64,000 nucleotides of DNA, taken from the NCBI RefSeq assembly GCF_012911015.1, contig NZ_WVVV01000006.1:150830-214829 (forward strand), written 5' to 3'. The notes beneath the pieces were generated by a model, which worked only from the letters and a program-made list of their open reading frames with translations, made no database searches and was not told the DNA's origin. A program made the position numbers and the translations under genes. Positions 54,566-64,000 of this stretch are shown here, piece after piece. How positions within the stretch are numbered: the stretch's first letter is position 1; each line of letters opens with the position of its first letter. This DNA comes from Chelativorans sp. ZYF759. GTDB lineage: Bacteria; Pseudomonadota; Alphaproteobacteria; Rhizobiales; Rhizobiaceae.

Positions 54566-55990
54566 ATGAGCATCAAACCCGTTCACGTCATCGGCGGCGG
54601 TCTCGCCGGTTCGGAAGCTGCCTGGCAGATCGCCGAGGCCGGCGTCCCCGTCATCCTGCACGAAATGCGCCCCGTGCGCGGCACCGAGGTGCACAAGAGC
54701 GACGGCCTGGCCGAACTTGTCTGCTCCAATTCCTTCCGCTCCGACGACGCCGAGACAAACGCGGTCGGCCTGCTCCACGCCGAGATGCGGCTGGCCCGTT
54801 CGCTGATCATGTCGAGCGGCGACGCCAACCAGGTGCCGGCTGGCGGCGCGCTTGCCGTCGACCGCGAAGCGTTTTCCGCCGCCGTCACGGCGCGCCTGGA
54901 AAGCCATCCGCTGGTTTCGATCACGCGCGAAGAAGTCGCCGGCCTGCCGCCCGCAAGCTGGGATCAGGCGATCATCGCTACCGGACCCCTGACGGCGCCT
55001 TCGCTGGCGCAGGCCATCGCCGAGGCGACCGGCGCAGAAGCGCTAGCTTTCTTCGACGCCATCGCCCCCATCGTGCATTTCGACACGATCGACATGAACG
55101 TCGCGTGGTTCCAGTCGCGTTACGACAAGGTCGGGCCCGGCGGCACGGGCAAGGACTACATCAACTGCCCGATGGACAAGGCGCAGTACGAGGCCTTCAT
55201 CCAGGCGCTGATCGACGGCGACAAGACGGCCTTCCGCGAATTCGAGGGCACGCCCTATTTCGACGGATGCCTGCCGATCGAGATCATGGCCGAACGCGGA
55301 CCCGAGACGCTGCGCCACGGCCCGATGAAGCCCATGGGGCTGACCAATGCGCATAATCCGTCAGTGAAGGCTTACGCCGTGGTGCAACTGCGGCAGGACA
55401 ATGCATTGGGCACGCTCTACAATATGGTGGGGTTCCAGACGAAGCTCAAATATGGCGAGCAGGTGCGCATCTTCCGCAGCATTCCGGGGCTGGAGAATGC
55501 CGAGTTCGCGCGATTGGGCGGACTGCACCGCAACACCTACATCAACTCGCCACAACTGCTCGACGGCTCTCTGCAGCTCAAGGGTCGCGCCGGCCTGCGC
55601 TTTGCCGGGCAGATCACGGGCTGCGAGGGCTATGTGGAGAGCGCGGCCATCGGCCTGCTTGCGGGACGGTTCGCGGCCGCCGAGCGCCTTGGGCAGGCCC
55701 TCCCCCTGCCGCCGGCGACCACCGCCTTTGGCGCGCTGCTCGGCCACATTACCGGCGGTCACCTGTCGTCTGAGGACGAGCCCGGCAAACGCTCCTTTCA
55801 GCCGATGAACATCAATTTCGGCCTGTTTCCCCCGCTCGAACCCGGCACGCAGATCAAGCCGGCGGACTGGGAAGGCCGCTTCCGCGGCAAGGATAAATCG
55901 CAGGCCAAGAAGAAGGCCGTCTCCGCCCGCGCGCTGGCCGACTGCCGCGCCTGGATCGGGACGGATCGGCCCGCGCAGGCCGCCGAATAG
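54566..55990 (+). CDS. trmFO: Folate-dependent tRNA m5U54 methyltransferase TrmFO
   Basis: A 474-residue flavoprotein that makes ribothymidine at position 54 of tRNA using methylene-tetrahydrofolate and FADH2. The FAD site is [14 protein letters not shown] (7-20). Catalytic Cys53 (VCSNSFRSD) and Cys235 (FDGCLPIE) match B. subtilis Cys53 and Cys226. The C-terminal FAD motif is [18 protein letters not shown]. Most Gram-negatives use TrmA instead, but alphaproteobacteria such as rhizobia have TrmFO. The start at 54566 gives the normal length. Confidence 0.96.
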   Translation: MSIKPVHVIGGGLAGSEAAWQIAEAGVPVILHEMRPVRGTEVHKSDGLAELVCSNSFRSDDAETNAVGLLHAEMRLARSLIMSSGDANQVPAGGALAVDREAFSAAVTARLESHPLVSITREEVAGLPPASWDQAIIATGPLTAPSLAQAIAEATGAEALAFFDAIAPIVHFDTIDMNVAWFQSRYDKVGPGGTGKDYINCPMDKAQYEAFIQALIDGDKTAFREFEGTPYFDGCLPIEIMAERGPETLRHGPMKPMGLTNAHNPSVKAYAVVQLRQDNALGTLYNMVGFQTKLKYGEQVRIFRSIPGLENAEFARLGGLHRNTYINSPQLLDGSLQLKGRAGLRFAGQITGCEGYVESAAIGLLAGRFAAAERLGQALPLPPATTAFGALLGHITGGHLSSEDEPGKRSFQPMNINFGLFPPLEPGTQIKPADWEGRFRGKDKSQAKKKAVSARALADCRAWIGTDRPAQAAE

Positions 55991-56054
55991 GCCGCCTGAC
56001 CTTTACCCAGCGTCATCTTCGCCTTAGGGTTGCCGTACAACCTGGGAGGCAATC

Positions 56055-56642
56055 TTGCTCGATCGAATGACAACCGGCGTCGCCATCGCCGGCATCATCT
56101 TCCTTGGCGCCTGCACCTCGACCGTCGGCCAGCTGCAGGAAATGGGTGACCGCAACTACATGCGATATGCGGTCGGCAAGCCCTACCAGGAGGTGGCAAG
56201 CCTCAACCCGATGACCTTCGAAAGCCTGACCACTGGCGGCAATACGGCCTATGGCCCGATCATCGGCGCCTACCGGCTGGAGAACGGCGACCGCGTCTAC
56301 CGCCACGCCGCCAACATCCAGTCATCGGAATCGACCGTCGATGTCGGGATCATCATGCAGAGAAGCGAGGTCGAGACGCGCCACCGGCTGGCTTATTTCC
56401 GCGTCGGCGCGGACGGGCTCGTATCGGACTGGGCGACGGGCACCTTGCCCGGGGAGCACATCGGCTGCACGGCCTATGCCGCCGGCATCTTCCAGCGTTG
56501 CAGCTCCGAGATGGAAATCCGCCAGAGCATGGCGGTCTACGATTCGCTGGTCCAGACCTCGGGCGGGCAGCCGCTGTCGTCCTGGGGCGCGAATGTCGGC
56601 GAGATCGAGCCGGGCAGCGCCGAGATGATCAGCTCCAACTGA
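56055..56642 (+). CDS. Lipoprotein of unknown function
   Basis: A 195-residue predicted lipoprotein. The lipobox is FLGAC with Cys20. The TTG at 56055 has GGGAGG six bases upstream; the ATG at 56067 is 18 bases away and less well placed. The mature part has GGNTAYGPIIGAYRLENGDRVYRHA and a CTAYAAGIFQRC pair that could form a disulfide. No known domain was recognised. It follows trmFO by 64 bases and converges on the acyltransferase gene. Confidence 0.7.
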   Translation: MLDRMTTGVAIAGIIFLGACTSTVGQLQEMGDRNYMRYAVGKPYQEVASLNPMTFESLTTGGNTAYGPIIGAYRLENGDRVYRHAANIQSSESTVDVGIIMQRSEVETRHRLAYFRVGADGLVSDWATGTLPGEHIGCTAYAAGIFQRCSSEMEIRQSMAVYDSLVQTSGGQPLSSWGANVGEIEPGSAEMISSN

Positions 56643-56658
56643 GCAGCTATCCCAGCGT

Positions 56659-57573
56659 TTAGCCAGGAGCGCTGCCGCGGTCGATACGGCGCGGCGCGGG
56701 CCAGCGCGGCGGCAGCCAGCGGCGCGCGGCGGTCAGCCTCTCGCCGGTGTCGAGCGCAAAAACGGCCTGCCGCAGATGCCCGATCAGTTCGTTGCGATCG
56801 CGGAAGGCCGCGAGTTCCTCCTGCTCCATGATGCGTCCGATATGCATGTCGATGGTCTTTCCGGAGAGTTTCGCGAATTCGTGGATGAGAAGCGAGGTGC
56901 GCACGGTCGGTGACAGCCGGCTTGCGAGATGAAACAGCGCGCCGTTCTGGCCCCTGAAATGGACGGGCAGGACCGCAGCCTTGCCTTCCTGGATCAGTCG
57001 CGCGGGAAAGAGCTTCCAGGGCAGATCCTCGGCAGGTCCGAAGCCGCGTGGCGCGGTGGCGACGCCGCCCGCCGGGAACACGACGATCGTGACCCCTTCG
57101 CGCAGGAGTTTGAGCGCCTCGTGGCGCACGGCCATGTTGCGCTTGATGGCGTCCCGCGTTTCGGAAAAATCGACCGGCAGGGCGTAGTCCGCCATCTCGC
57201 TCACCCGCAGGAGATCGGCGTGGATCATCACCCGGAACGGCCGCCCGAGCGATTCGGCGAGCGAGAGGACGGCGATGCCGTCGCCGATGCCGAAGGGGTG
57301 GTTGGCCACGATGACAAGGGGATCGCCGGGTGCAGGGACCGCGCAGGCACCGGTCCGGCGCACCTTCAGGTCGATCAGTTCCAGCATGCGGGCGAAGACC
57401 CGCTCGCCCGTGGGGAAGATTTCGCTGCGCCACTGCTCGTAGAGCCCGGCAAAGCGGTCGCGGCCGGCCAGCGCCTCGACGCCGCGGATAAAGGCGCGCA
57501 CGGCAGGCGGCTGGCTGTCATTGGCATAGGACAGTTCGGGGAACCGTCGCCTGGTCTTGAAGGGAACGAGCAT
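56659..57573 (-). CDS. Lysophospholipid acyltransferase family (PlsC-like) protein
   Basis: A 304-residue protein with a PlsC-type domain. The acyltransferase HX4D-like motif is NHPFGIGDG (about 90-98). The second block is VVFPAGGVATAPRG (about 167-180), in the place of the usual FPEGTRS, and the third is VLPVHFRGQNG. Members move acyl chains to lipid precursors or to ornithine-type lipids; the exact acceptor is unknown. The ATG at 57573 is preferred; the frame is open to 57714, but that would run into thrS. Confidence 0.8.
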   Translation of the reverse strand: MLVPFKTRRRFPELSYANDSQPPAVRAFIRGVEALAGRDRFAGLYEQWRSEIFPTGERVFARMLELIDLKVRRTGACAVPAPGDPLVIVANHPFGIGDGIAVLSLAESLGRPFRVMIHADLLRVSEMADYALPVDFSETRDAIKRNMAVRHEALKLLREGVTIVVFPAGGVATAPRGFGPAEDLPWKLFPARLIQEGKAAVLPVHFRGQNGALFHLASRLSPTVRTSLLIHEFAKLSGKTIDMHIGRIMEQEELAAFRDRNELIGHLRQAVFALDTGERLTAARRWLPPRWPAPRRIDRGSAPG

Positions 57574-57643
57574 GGTCCAGCCATGCCCGAGTCGGATGAC
57601 AGGCTGATGAAGCCGGCGGCGGAGGCCGCCGCCGGCCGCACCG

Positions 57644-59623
57644 TCACTCGGCGGCGAATTCGAGTTCGCGGCGCACGACGTCTGGTGGCGTCGCCTCCTC
57701 CACCAAGGCGGCAATGGCCTCGTCGAGCGTCATGGAGACCTGGTCGCGCGAGCCCAGACGACGGATGTTGACGGAGCCTTCCTCCGCCTCGCGGCGGCCG
57801 CACACGATGATGACCGGCACCTTGGTCAGCGAGTGTTCGCGGACCTTGTAGTTGATCTTCTCGTTGCGCAGATCGGTCTCGACGACCAGACCCGCGCGCT
57901 TCAGCTTTGCGGCGACCTTGCTGGCGTAGCCGTCAGCCTCCTCGGAGATGGTAGCGACGACCACCTGCAGCGGGGCGAACCACAGCGGGAAATGGCCCGA
58001 GAAATTCTCCATCAGGATGCCGAGGAAGCGCTCCATGGAGCCGCAGATGGCGCGGTGGATCATCACCGGTTGCTTCTTCTCGGAATCCTTGCCGATGTAG
58101 AACGCGCCGAAGCGTTCCGGCAGGTTGAAGTCGACCTGCGTCGTACCGCACTGCCATTCGCGCCCGATGGCATCACGCAGCGTGTATTCGAATTTGGGGC
58201 CGTAGAACGTGCCCTCGCCTTCGTTGATGCCGATCTTGATGCGGTTGTCGTCGCGCGCCATCTTTTCCAGCGACCGCCGCAGGATGTTTTCCGCGTGGTC
58301 CCACATCGCATCGGTGCCGACCCGCTTTTCGGGACGCGTGGCGAGCTTGACCACGACCTCGTCGAACCCGAAATCCTTGTAGACCGACATCATGAGGTCG
58401 TTGATCTTGAGGATCTCGGCCTCCAGCTGGTCTTCCGTGCAGAAGACATGCGCATCGTCCTGCGTGAAGCCGCGCACGCGCATCAGCCCATGCAGCGAGC
58501 CGGAGGGCTCGTAGCGATGCACTGCGCCGAATTCGGCAAGGCGGACGGGCAGTTCGCGGTAGGACTTGAGGCCATGCTTGAAGAGCTGCACATGGCCGGG
58601 GCAGTTCATCGGCTTCAGCGCGAAGACGCGTTTGTCCTCGGCGTCCTCGCCGGCCGACTGCACGGCGAACATGTTTTCCTTGTACCAGCCCCAGTGACCG
58701 GATGTCTCCCACAGGCCGTGATCGAGCACCTGGGGCGCATTGACCTCCTCATAGTCGCCGTCGAGCCGGCGGCGCATGTAGGAGGTCAGCGTCTGGAACA
58801 TGCGCCAGCCCTTGGCGTGCCAGAAGACCACGCCCGGCCCCTCCTCCTGGAAGTGGAACAGGTCCATCTCGCGGCCGAGCCGGCGGTGGTCGCGCTTCTC
58901 GGCTTCTTCCAGCATGTGGAGATACTGGTCGAGCTGGGCCTGTTCGGCCCAGGCCGTGCCGTAGATACGCGTCAGCATCGGGTTGTTGGAATCGCCGCGC
59001 CAATAGGCGCCGGCCACTCGCATCAGCTTGAAGGCGTTGCCGACCTGGCCGGTGGCGGCCATGTGCGGGCCGCGGCAGAGATCGAACCACTCGCCCTGGC
59101 GGTAGATCTTGAGGTCCTGATCTTCGGGAATGGCGTCGATCAGCTCGACCTTGTATGTCTCGCCCTTGTCCTCGAAGACCTTCCTGGCATCGTCCCGCGA
59201 CCACACTTCCTTGGTGAAGGGCGCGTTGCGGCCGATGATCTCGCGCATCTTCTTCTCGATGACCGGCAGGTCCTCGGGCGTGAAGGGTTTTTCGCGGGCG
59301 AAATCGTAATAGAAGCCGTTTTCGATGACCGGGCCGATGGTGACCTGGGTGCCCGGCCACAATTCCTGCACGGCCTCCGCCATCACATGGGCGGCGTCGT
59401 GGCGGATCAGTTCGAGCGCGCGCGGATCGTCGCGCAGCACTATCTCGATCCCGCCCGAGCGCTCCAGCGGATCGCCGAGATCGCGCAAGGTGCCGTCGAG
59501 CGCGTAGGCGACAGCCTTCTTGGCGAGCGATTTGGAGATCGAGGCGGCGAGTTCGGCACCGGTGGTGGCGGCGTCATAGTCGCGAACGGAGCCGTCGGGA
59601 AATGTGAGGGAAACCTGGGACAT
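57644..59623 (-). CDS. thrS: Threonyl-tRNA synthetase
   Basis: A 659-residue class II synthetase. An N-terminal TGS domain (1-60) is followed by the editing domain with [15 protein letters not shown] and the later HMAATGQVG region, then the catalytic core with [26 protein letters not shown], the zinc-ligand Cys in that block, [10 protein letters not shown]-like motif 2 and motif 3 near [15 protein letters not shown]. The anticodon-binding domain ends the protein. No leader regulator site was seen in the 98 bases upstream. Confidence 0.97.
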   Translation of the reverse strand: MSQVSLTFPDGSVRDYDAATTGAELAASISKSLAKKAVAYALDGTLRDLGDPLERSGGIEIVLRDDPRALELIRHDAAHVMAEAVQELWPGTQVTIGPVIENGFYYDFAREKPFTPEDLPVIEKKMREIIGRNAPFTKEVWSRDDARKVFEDKGETYKVELIDAIPEDQDLKIYRQGEWFDLCRGPHMAATGQVGNAFKLMRVAGAYWRGDSNNPMLTRIYGTAWAEQAQLDQYLHMLEEAEKRDHRRLGREMDLFHFQEEGPGVVFWHAKGWRMFQTLTSYMRRRLDGDYEEVNAPQVLDHGLWETSGHWGWYKENMFAVQSAGEDAEDKRVFALKPMNCPGHVQLFKHGLKSYRELPVRLAEFGAVHRYEPSGSLHGLMRVRGFTQDDAHVFCTEDQLEAEILKINDLMMSVYKDFGFDEVVVKLATRPEKRVGTDAMWDHAENILRRSLEKMARDDNRIKIGINEGEGTFYGPKFEYTLRDAIGREWQCGTTQVDFNLPERFGAFYIGKDSEKKQPVMIHRAICGSMERFLGILMENFSGHFPLWFAPLQVVVATISEEADGYASKVAAKLKRAGLVVETDLRNEKINYKVREHSLTKVPVIIVCGRREAEEGSVNIRRLGSRDQVSMTLDEAIAALVEEATPPDVVRRELEFAAE

Positions 59624-59721
59624 GATCTTTCTCCTATCCAGTCCCGCCTACGAGCGCGGGTGGTGTTCGACGGCGCTGCATCTAGCTGCTTTGGCCGTCG
59701 AGGTAAAGACGAGGTCGCCGG

Positions 59722-62700
59722 TCAGCCGAGTTTCGCGATGGCCTCCTCCATCTCGCCGCGTACGCGCTCGGCCGCCTCTTCCTTGACCGGGCCGTAGCCG
59801 CGGATCTGCATGGGGCCTGCGCAAATGGCCGCGATCGCGTCAGCGTTTGCCGGCGTCAGCCTCTCCAGGCAGGTTTCCAACACGTCCTCGTACCAGCCGA
59901 TCAGGGCGCGCTCCATCTTTCGCTCGGCGGTGTAGCCGAAGGGATCGAAGGCCGTGCCGCGCAAGCGCTTCAACCGGGCGAGAAGGCCGAAAGGCGCGCG
60001 TATCCAGGGACCGAAAGCGCGCTTCAGCGGCCGGCCCCTGGCATCCGTTCCCGTATTCAGCATGGGCGGGGCTAGATGATGGACGAGGCGGAAGCCCTCC
60101 TCGAACTCTTCACCCAGCCGCGCCTCGAAGCCGGTCTGTGTGTGGAGCCGCGCGACCTCATACTCGTCCTTGTAGGCCATCAGCTTGAACAGCGAGCGGG
60201 CCACGGCTTCGCTGATGTTTTCCGATCCGACCGATGCCTCCGCCGCGCGGACGCGGTCGACCGACCGGCGATAGCGCTCGGCCCAGGCCGCATCCTGGTA
60301 GTCGGCCAGGAAGGCCGCGCGCCGCGTGACGATCTCGTCCAGCGTGCGCGCCTTGGGGACTTCCGGCTCCAGCATGGCGCGCAGGCGCTCGGGATGGGTG
60401 GCGGCCACGCGACCCAGCAGGAAGGCGCGGTGGTTGGCCTCGATGGCGACGCCGTTGAGCTCGATCGCTTGGCGCAGCGATGCCAGCCCCACCGGGACCA
60501 GCCCCTTCTGCCAGGCAAAGCCCAGCATCATGACGTTGGCGAAGACCGCGTCGCCCATCAGCTTTTCAGACAGGCGGTTGGCATCGAAGGCCGACACGTT
60601 TTCTCTACCCGCGGCCTTCTCGATGTCGGCCAGCCGGTCGGCGGTCCTCAAGCTCGCATCGCGGACGCGCACGATATCGCCGGTGGGCATTTCGGCGAGG
60701 TTCACGGCCGCCTTCATGCCCGGCCGATAGGCAGAAGAGGCCTTTGGCGAGGACGAGACAACGATGTCGCAACCGATCAGCGCGTCGGCCGCGCCCTGGT
60801 CGATGCGGACCTGGTTGATGTGCTCGGGCGCGGGTGCCAGGCGGACATAGGAGAGGACCGGGCCGAATTTCTGCGCAAAGCCCGTGAAATCCAGCACCGT
60901 GGCGCCCTTGGCCTCCAGATGGGCTGCCATGGTCACGAGCTGGCCGACCGTGATGACGCCGGTGCCGCCGACGCCGGTGATCAGCAGATCGTAGCTTTCC
61001 CTGATTTCCGGCCTCTCCGGCTCGGGAAGATCGGCGGCAAGGGCTGCCAGGTCGAACTCCACGCCCGTCTTCTTTTTGCGCGTCACGCCTTCCACCGTGA
61101 CGAAGCTCGGGCAGAAGCCGTCGAGGCAGGAGAAATCCTTGTTGCAGGTGGACTGGTTGATGCGGCGCTTGGTGCCGAATTCGGTCTCGACGGGTTCCAC
61201 CGACAGGCAGTTGGACGCCACCGAGCAGTCGCCGCAGCCTTCGCAGACGAGTTCGTTGATGACCACGAAACGTTTCGGGTCCTCCGCCGTGCCGCGCTTG
61301 CGGCGCCGACGCTTTTCCGTCGCGCAGGCCTGCTCGTAGATCAAGACGCTGACGCCTGGCACCTCGCGCAATTCGCGCTGCAGCGCGTCCATCTCGCGGC
61401 GATGATGGACGGTGGTGCCGGCCGGGAAATCCTGCTGGGCGAATTTTTCGGGGTGATCGGAGACCAGCGCGATGCGCTCCACCCCTTCCGAGCGGCAGAT
61501 GTGGGCGATGGCATGCACGCTGACCGGCCCGTCGACCGGCTGGCCGCCCGTCATGGCGACGGCGTCGTTGTAGAGGATCTTGTAGGTGATGTTGGCTTTT
61601 GCCGCGATCGCCTGGCGGATTGCCATCGAGCCGGAATGATACCAGGTGCCCTCGCCCAGATTCTGGAACACGTGGTTCCTGCCGGTGAAGATCGAGGAGG
61701 CCGCCCAATTCACTCCCTCGCCACCCATCTGGATCAGCGAGGTGGTCTCGCGGTCCATCCAGCTCGCCATGAAATGGCAACCGATGCCGGCCAGCGCCTT
61801 CGAGCCTTCCGGCACGCGGGTCGAGGTGTTGTGCGGGCAGCCGGAGCAGAAATAGGGCGTACGGGTGGCGCCCGATACCTGGATGGAGACCGGATCATTG
61901 GAAAGGATGCGCTCGGCCCGCTCGACAAAGCCCTGGCCCGGGAAGATGCCGTCGAGGCGCCGGGCCACGATCGCCACCAGCTGGCGTGGCGAGAGCTCGC
62001 CGGTCCACGGCACCAGCCGCTCGCCCTTCTCGTCGCGCTTGCCCACCATGCGTTCGGGCTTGTCGCCCGGCCAGTCGTAGAAATATTCCTTGAACTGGCT
62101 CTCGATGATGCCGCGCTTCTCCTCGATCACCAGCACCTCGCGCTTGCCGCGCACGAAACGAAGCGCATCGCGGCGCGCCAGCGGCCAGACCATGCCGACC
62201 TTGTAGATATCGATGCCGAGTTCGCGGCATTCCTTCTCGCCGATGCCGAGCAGCCTCAGCGCCTCCATCAGGTCGAGATGGCCCTTGCCGGTCGTGACGA
62301 TGCCGAAGCGGGCATTGTCGACATTGTAGATGTGGCGGTCGATCGGGTTGGCGTCGGCGAAGGCGAAGACGGCATGCTTCTTGTCCTCCATCCGCTCCTC
62401 GATCTGCGGACCGGGGAGGTCCGGCCAGCGATAATGGAGCCCGCCGGGCGGCGGCGTGAAGTCGGGCGCCTCGAAAACGCGGTCGGGCCGCAATTCGACG
62501 GAGGCGGCCGATTCGACCGTCTCCGACACCGCCTTGAAGCCGACCCACATGCCCGAAAAGCGCGACAGCGCGTAGCCATATTCGCCGAACTCCAGATACT
62601 CGGCCACGGTTGCGGGGTTCAGCGTCGGCATGAACCAGGCCATGAAGGCCACGTCCGACTGGTGCGGCATTGACGACGACACGCAGCCATGGTCGTCGCC

Positions 62701-63153
62701 GGCCACCACCAGCACGCCGCCATGTGGCGAGGATCCGTAGGCATTTCCATGCTTGAGCGCGTCGCCGGCGCGGTCGACGCCAGGGCCCTTGCCGTACCAC
62801 ATGGAAAAGACGCCCTGGACCGTACGCTCGGGATTGGTCTCGACCTGTTGAGAACCGAGCACGGCGGTGGCGGCCAGATCCTCGTTGACGGCCGGCAGGA
62901 ACTCGATGCGATTATCCGCGATCAGCTTCTTGGCACGCCACAGTTCGAGATCGACGCCGCCCAGCGGCGAGCCGCGATAGCCCGACACGAAGCCGGCCGT
63001 CTCCAGCCCCGCCGCGCGATCGCGGCGCGCCTGGTCGACGAGGACGCGCACCAGCGCCTGCGTGCCAGTCATGAAGACGCGGCCCGAGGCGCGGTCGTAG
63101 CGGTCCTCCAGCCGGTAGCGGGCGGAATCGCGAATGGGCTCGTGTCGGGTCAT
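59722..63153 (-). CDS. Fused indolepyruvate ferredoxin oxidoreductase
   Basis: A 1143-residue single-chain 2-oxoacid:ferredoxin oxidoreductase that oxidises aryl pyruvates (from Trp, Phe, Tyr) to aryl-acetyl-CoA. Order: pyrimidine-binding part (1-420), ThDP domain with YFCSGCPHNTST and GIGCHFMASWMDRETTSLIQMGGEG, [4Fe-4S] region CEGCGDCSVASNC plus CNKDFSCLDGFCP (about 640-690), then the gamma domain opening ITGVGGTGVITVGQL. All four parts of the fused form are present. An Lrp/AsnC regulator gene is divergent, likely its control gene. Confidence 0.95.
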   Translation of the reverse strand: MTRHEPIRDSARYRLEDRYDRASGRVFMTGTQALVRVLVDQARRDRAAGLETAGFVSGYRGSPLGGVDLELWRAKKLIADNRIEFLPAVNEDLAATAVLGSQQVETNPERTVQGVFSMWYGKGPGVDRAGDALKHGNAYGSSPHGGVLVVAGDDHGCVSSSMPHQSDVAFMAWFMPTLNPATVAEYLEFGEYGYALSRFSGMWVGFKAVSETVESAASVELRPDRVFEAPDFTPPPGGLHYRWPDLPGPQIEERMEDKKHAVFAFADANPIDRHIYNVDNARFGIVTTGKGHLDLMEALRLLGIGEKECRELGIDIYKVGMVWPLARRDALRFVRGKREVLVIEEKRGIIESQFKEYFYDWPGDKPERMVGKRDEKGERLVPWTGELSPRQLVAIVARRLDGIFPGQGFVERAERILSNDPVSIQVSGATRTPYFCSGCPHNTSTRVPEGSKALAGIGCHFMASWMDRETTSLIQMGGEGVNWAASSIFTGRNHVFQNLGEGTWYHSGSMAIRQAIAAKANITYKILYNDAVAMTGGQPVDGPVSVHAIAHICRSEGVERIALVSDHPEKFAQQDFPAGTTVHHRREMDALQRELREVPGVSVLIYEQACATEKRRRRKRGTAEDPKRFVVINELVCEGCGDCSVASNCLSVEPVETEFGTKRRINQSTCNKDFSCLDGFCPSFVTVEGVTRKKKTGVEFDLAALAADLPEPERPEIRESYDLLITGVGGTGVITVGQLVTMAAHLEAKGATVLDFTGFAQKFGPVLSYVRLAPAPEHINQVRIDQGAADALIGCDIVVSSSPKASSAYRPGMKAAVNLAEMPTGDIVRVRDASLRTADRLADIEKAAGRENVSAFDANRLSEKLMGDAVFANVMMLGFAWQKGLVPVGLASLRQAIELNGVAIEANHRAFLLGRVAATHPERLRAMLEPEVPKARTLDEIVTRRAAFLADYQDAAWAERYRRSVDRVRAAEASVGSENISEAVARSLFKLMAYKDEYEVARLHTQTGFEARLGEEFEEGFRLVHHLAPPMLNTGTDARGRPLKRAFGPWIRAPFGLLARLKRLRGTAFDPFGYTAERKMERALIGWYEDVLETCLERLTPANADAIAAICAGPMQIRGYGPVKEEAAERVRGEMEEAIAKLG

Positions 63154-63299
63154 GGCAGGCCTCCCTGATGCAGCCGGGATTCTACCTTAGCCGGGGCGGA
63201 ATATCCTGCCACAATCGCCTCCACGGCGGCGACCCGCGGCAGGGTCTTTCGCAGACGGGCGCTTCGGCGCATAATCCTGCCAAAGGCAACGGGAAGCCC

Positions 63300-63758
63300 A
63301 TGATGATCGAAGACCAGGACCGTCGCATCCTGCGCGCCCTGCAGGAAGATGGACGCATTTCCAACCAGGATCTGGCCGAACGCGTCGGCATGTCGGCCTC
63401 GGCCTGCTGGCGGCGGGTGCGCGCCCTGGAGGAGGCCGGCATCCTCCAGGGCTACACGGCAAGGATTGATCCGCCGGCGGCAGGGCTCACTTTCCACGCC
63501 GTGCTGCATGTGACGCTGACGCGCCACGAGGAGGCCCATGTCGAGACCTTCATCCGCGAGGTGGGCGCGCGGCCGGAGGTGATCGAGTGCTTTGCCACCA
63601 CCGGCGAGGCAGATTACCATTTGCGCGTGCTCTGCGCCGATCTCGACGCCTACAACCAGCTCTTGGAGGGCTTTCTGTTCCGCCTGCCGGGCATAGCGAC
63701 GGTGCGCACCAATCTCGTCTTGAAGGAGATCAAGCGCGCCGCCGGCCTGCCGCTCTGA
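63300..63758 (+). CDS. Lrp/AsnC family transcription regulator
   Basis: A 152-residue regulator. The winged helix-turn-helix (about 5-55) has DQDRRILRALQEDGRISNQDLAERVGMSASACWRRVRALEEAG. The RAM ligand domain follows (about 65-148) with the FHAVLHVTLTRHEEAHVETF segment. The ATG at 63300 follows GGGAAG; the frame is open upstream to 63168. Divergent placement from the ior gene, with 146 bases between, suggests it senses an amino acid or aryl pyruvate and controls that gene. Confidence 0.92.
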   Translation: MMIEDQDRRILRALQEDGRISNQDLAERVGMSASACWRRVRALEEAGILQGYTARIDPPAAGLTFHAVLHVTLTRHEEAHVETFIREVGARPEVIECFATTGEADYHLRVLCADLDAYNQLLEGFLFRLPGIATVRTNLVLKEIKRAAGLPL

Positions 63759-63761
63759 GGC

Positions 63762-63998
63762 TCAGTGATGCGGGCCGGGCGCGCGGTGCCGGGCGCCGGC
63801 GATCGAGCGTCTGATGACCCACATCAGGCCGCTGCCGGTCAGCATGCCGAGCAGATAGATGGCGATGATGACGACGGCCAGCGGGGCGCGCAGCGAAAAG
63901 CCCAGAAAGGCGACGGTGACGGTTTCAAGATTCTGCAGGGCAAGCAGCGCCAGAATGACCACCAGCAACGCCACGATACCGGAATAGACCCACCGCAT
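63762..63998 (-). CDS. LapA/DUF1049 domain small membrane protein
   Basis: A 78-residue protein with two membrane helices. The LapA signature is LALLALQNLETVTVAFLGFSLRAPLAVVIIAIYLLGMLTG. The ATG at 63998 is two bases from the window edge, so the ribosome site is not visible. It lies tail to tail with the Lrp gene, three bases apart. LapA-type proteins are linked to lipopolysaccharide assembly, but the role here is unknown. Confidence 0.85.
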   Translation of the reverse strand: MRWVYSGIVALLVVILALLALQNLETVTVAFLGFSLRAPLAVVIIAIYLLGMLTGSGLMWVIRRSIAGARHRAPGPHH

Positions 63999-64000
63999 GT

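Noticed and set aside
60076-62673. An 865-codon plus-strand frame
   Set aside because: It is the shadow of the fused indolepyruvate oxidoreductase gene, whose ThDP and Fe-S motifs are clear.

Overview
The window is 64 kb of high-GC chromosomal DNA from an alphaproteobacterium, most likely of the order Hyphomicrobiales (Rhizobiales, Phyllobacteriaceae/Aurantimonadaceae-like). Signs are an ATP12-type F1-ATPase chaperone gene, TrmFO, a long RNase E with an interrupted S1 domain, class I PHA synthase, a bacteriophytochrome with heme oxygenase, HisKA_2-type kinases, candidate sigma-EcfG promoters, and a DUF1127 gene followed by cuckoo-type hairpins. The genus cannot be settled from the sequence. 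No transposase, integrase, CRISPR array or prophage was seen, and the genes fit a stable core chromosome with small accessory insertions.

Region 1 (0-9.8 kb): the 5' end of a cysteine desulfurase gene (leaving the window), an alpha/beta hydrolase, a methionyl aminopeptidase, anmK, tyrS, a giant AsmA-like envelope protein, a Bcp peroxiredoxin and a membrane-anchored M23 peptidase. Region 2 (9.8-19.6 kb): rne facing away from a cell-wall and translation block of amiC, mrcA and prfB (with an intact programmed +1 frameshift), then an aminotransferase. Region 3 (19.7-25.5 kb): an M48 protease, a DsbA-like protein, and a tight run aroQ-accB-accC-aat-sixA behind a good sigma70-like promoter. Region 4 (25.6-34.1 kb): a PQQ-type sugar dehydrogenase with a candidate stress promoter, a nuclease-like membrane protein, an aminotransferase-hom pair, phaC, an M15-like lipoprotein and tRNA-Glu(TTC).

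Region 5 (34.1-41.8 kb) looks like a general-stress and light-sensing island: a 60-codon ORF with a NepR-like C-terminus behind a GGAAC-N17-GTT promoter, a three-gene envelope-stress operon (nutrient-deprivation-like protein, holin-like protein, DUF3618 protein) behind a second such promoter, a Cache-type HisKA_2 kinase, a bphO-bphP pair, and an unlisted 51-residue membrane protein. Region 6 (41.8-53.4 kb): a phosphodiester glycosidase gene, then a long leftward run (degP-like, rarA, methyltransferase, RluA-family synthase, DMT transporter, ATP12, unknown), tig, tRNA-Leu(TAG) and a GDYXXLXY/DUF2157 membrane pair.

Region 7 (53.4-64 kb): a DUF1127 small-protein gene with three tandem hairpins that all carry the identical loop ACCTCCTCCC, which matches the cuckoo/CcsR small RNAs described downstream of DUF1127 genes in Rhodobacter; this is the most striking non-coding signal of the window. 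It is followed by a transglutaminase-like lipoprotein, trmFO, a second lipoprotein, an acyltransferase, thrS, a fused indolepyruvate ferredoxin oxidoreductase with a divergent Lrp/AsnC regulator, and a LapA-like protein at the edge.
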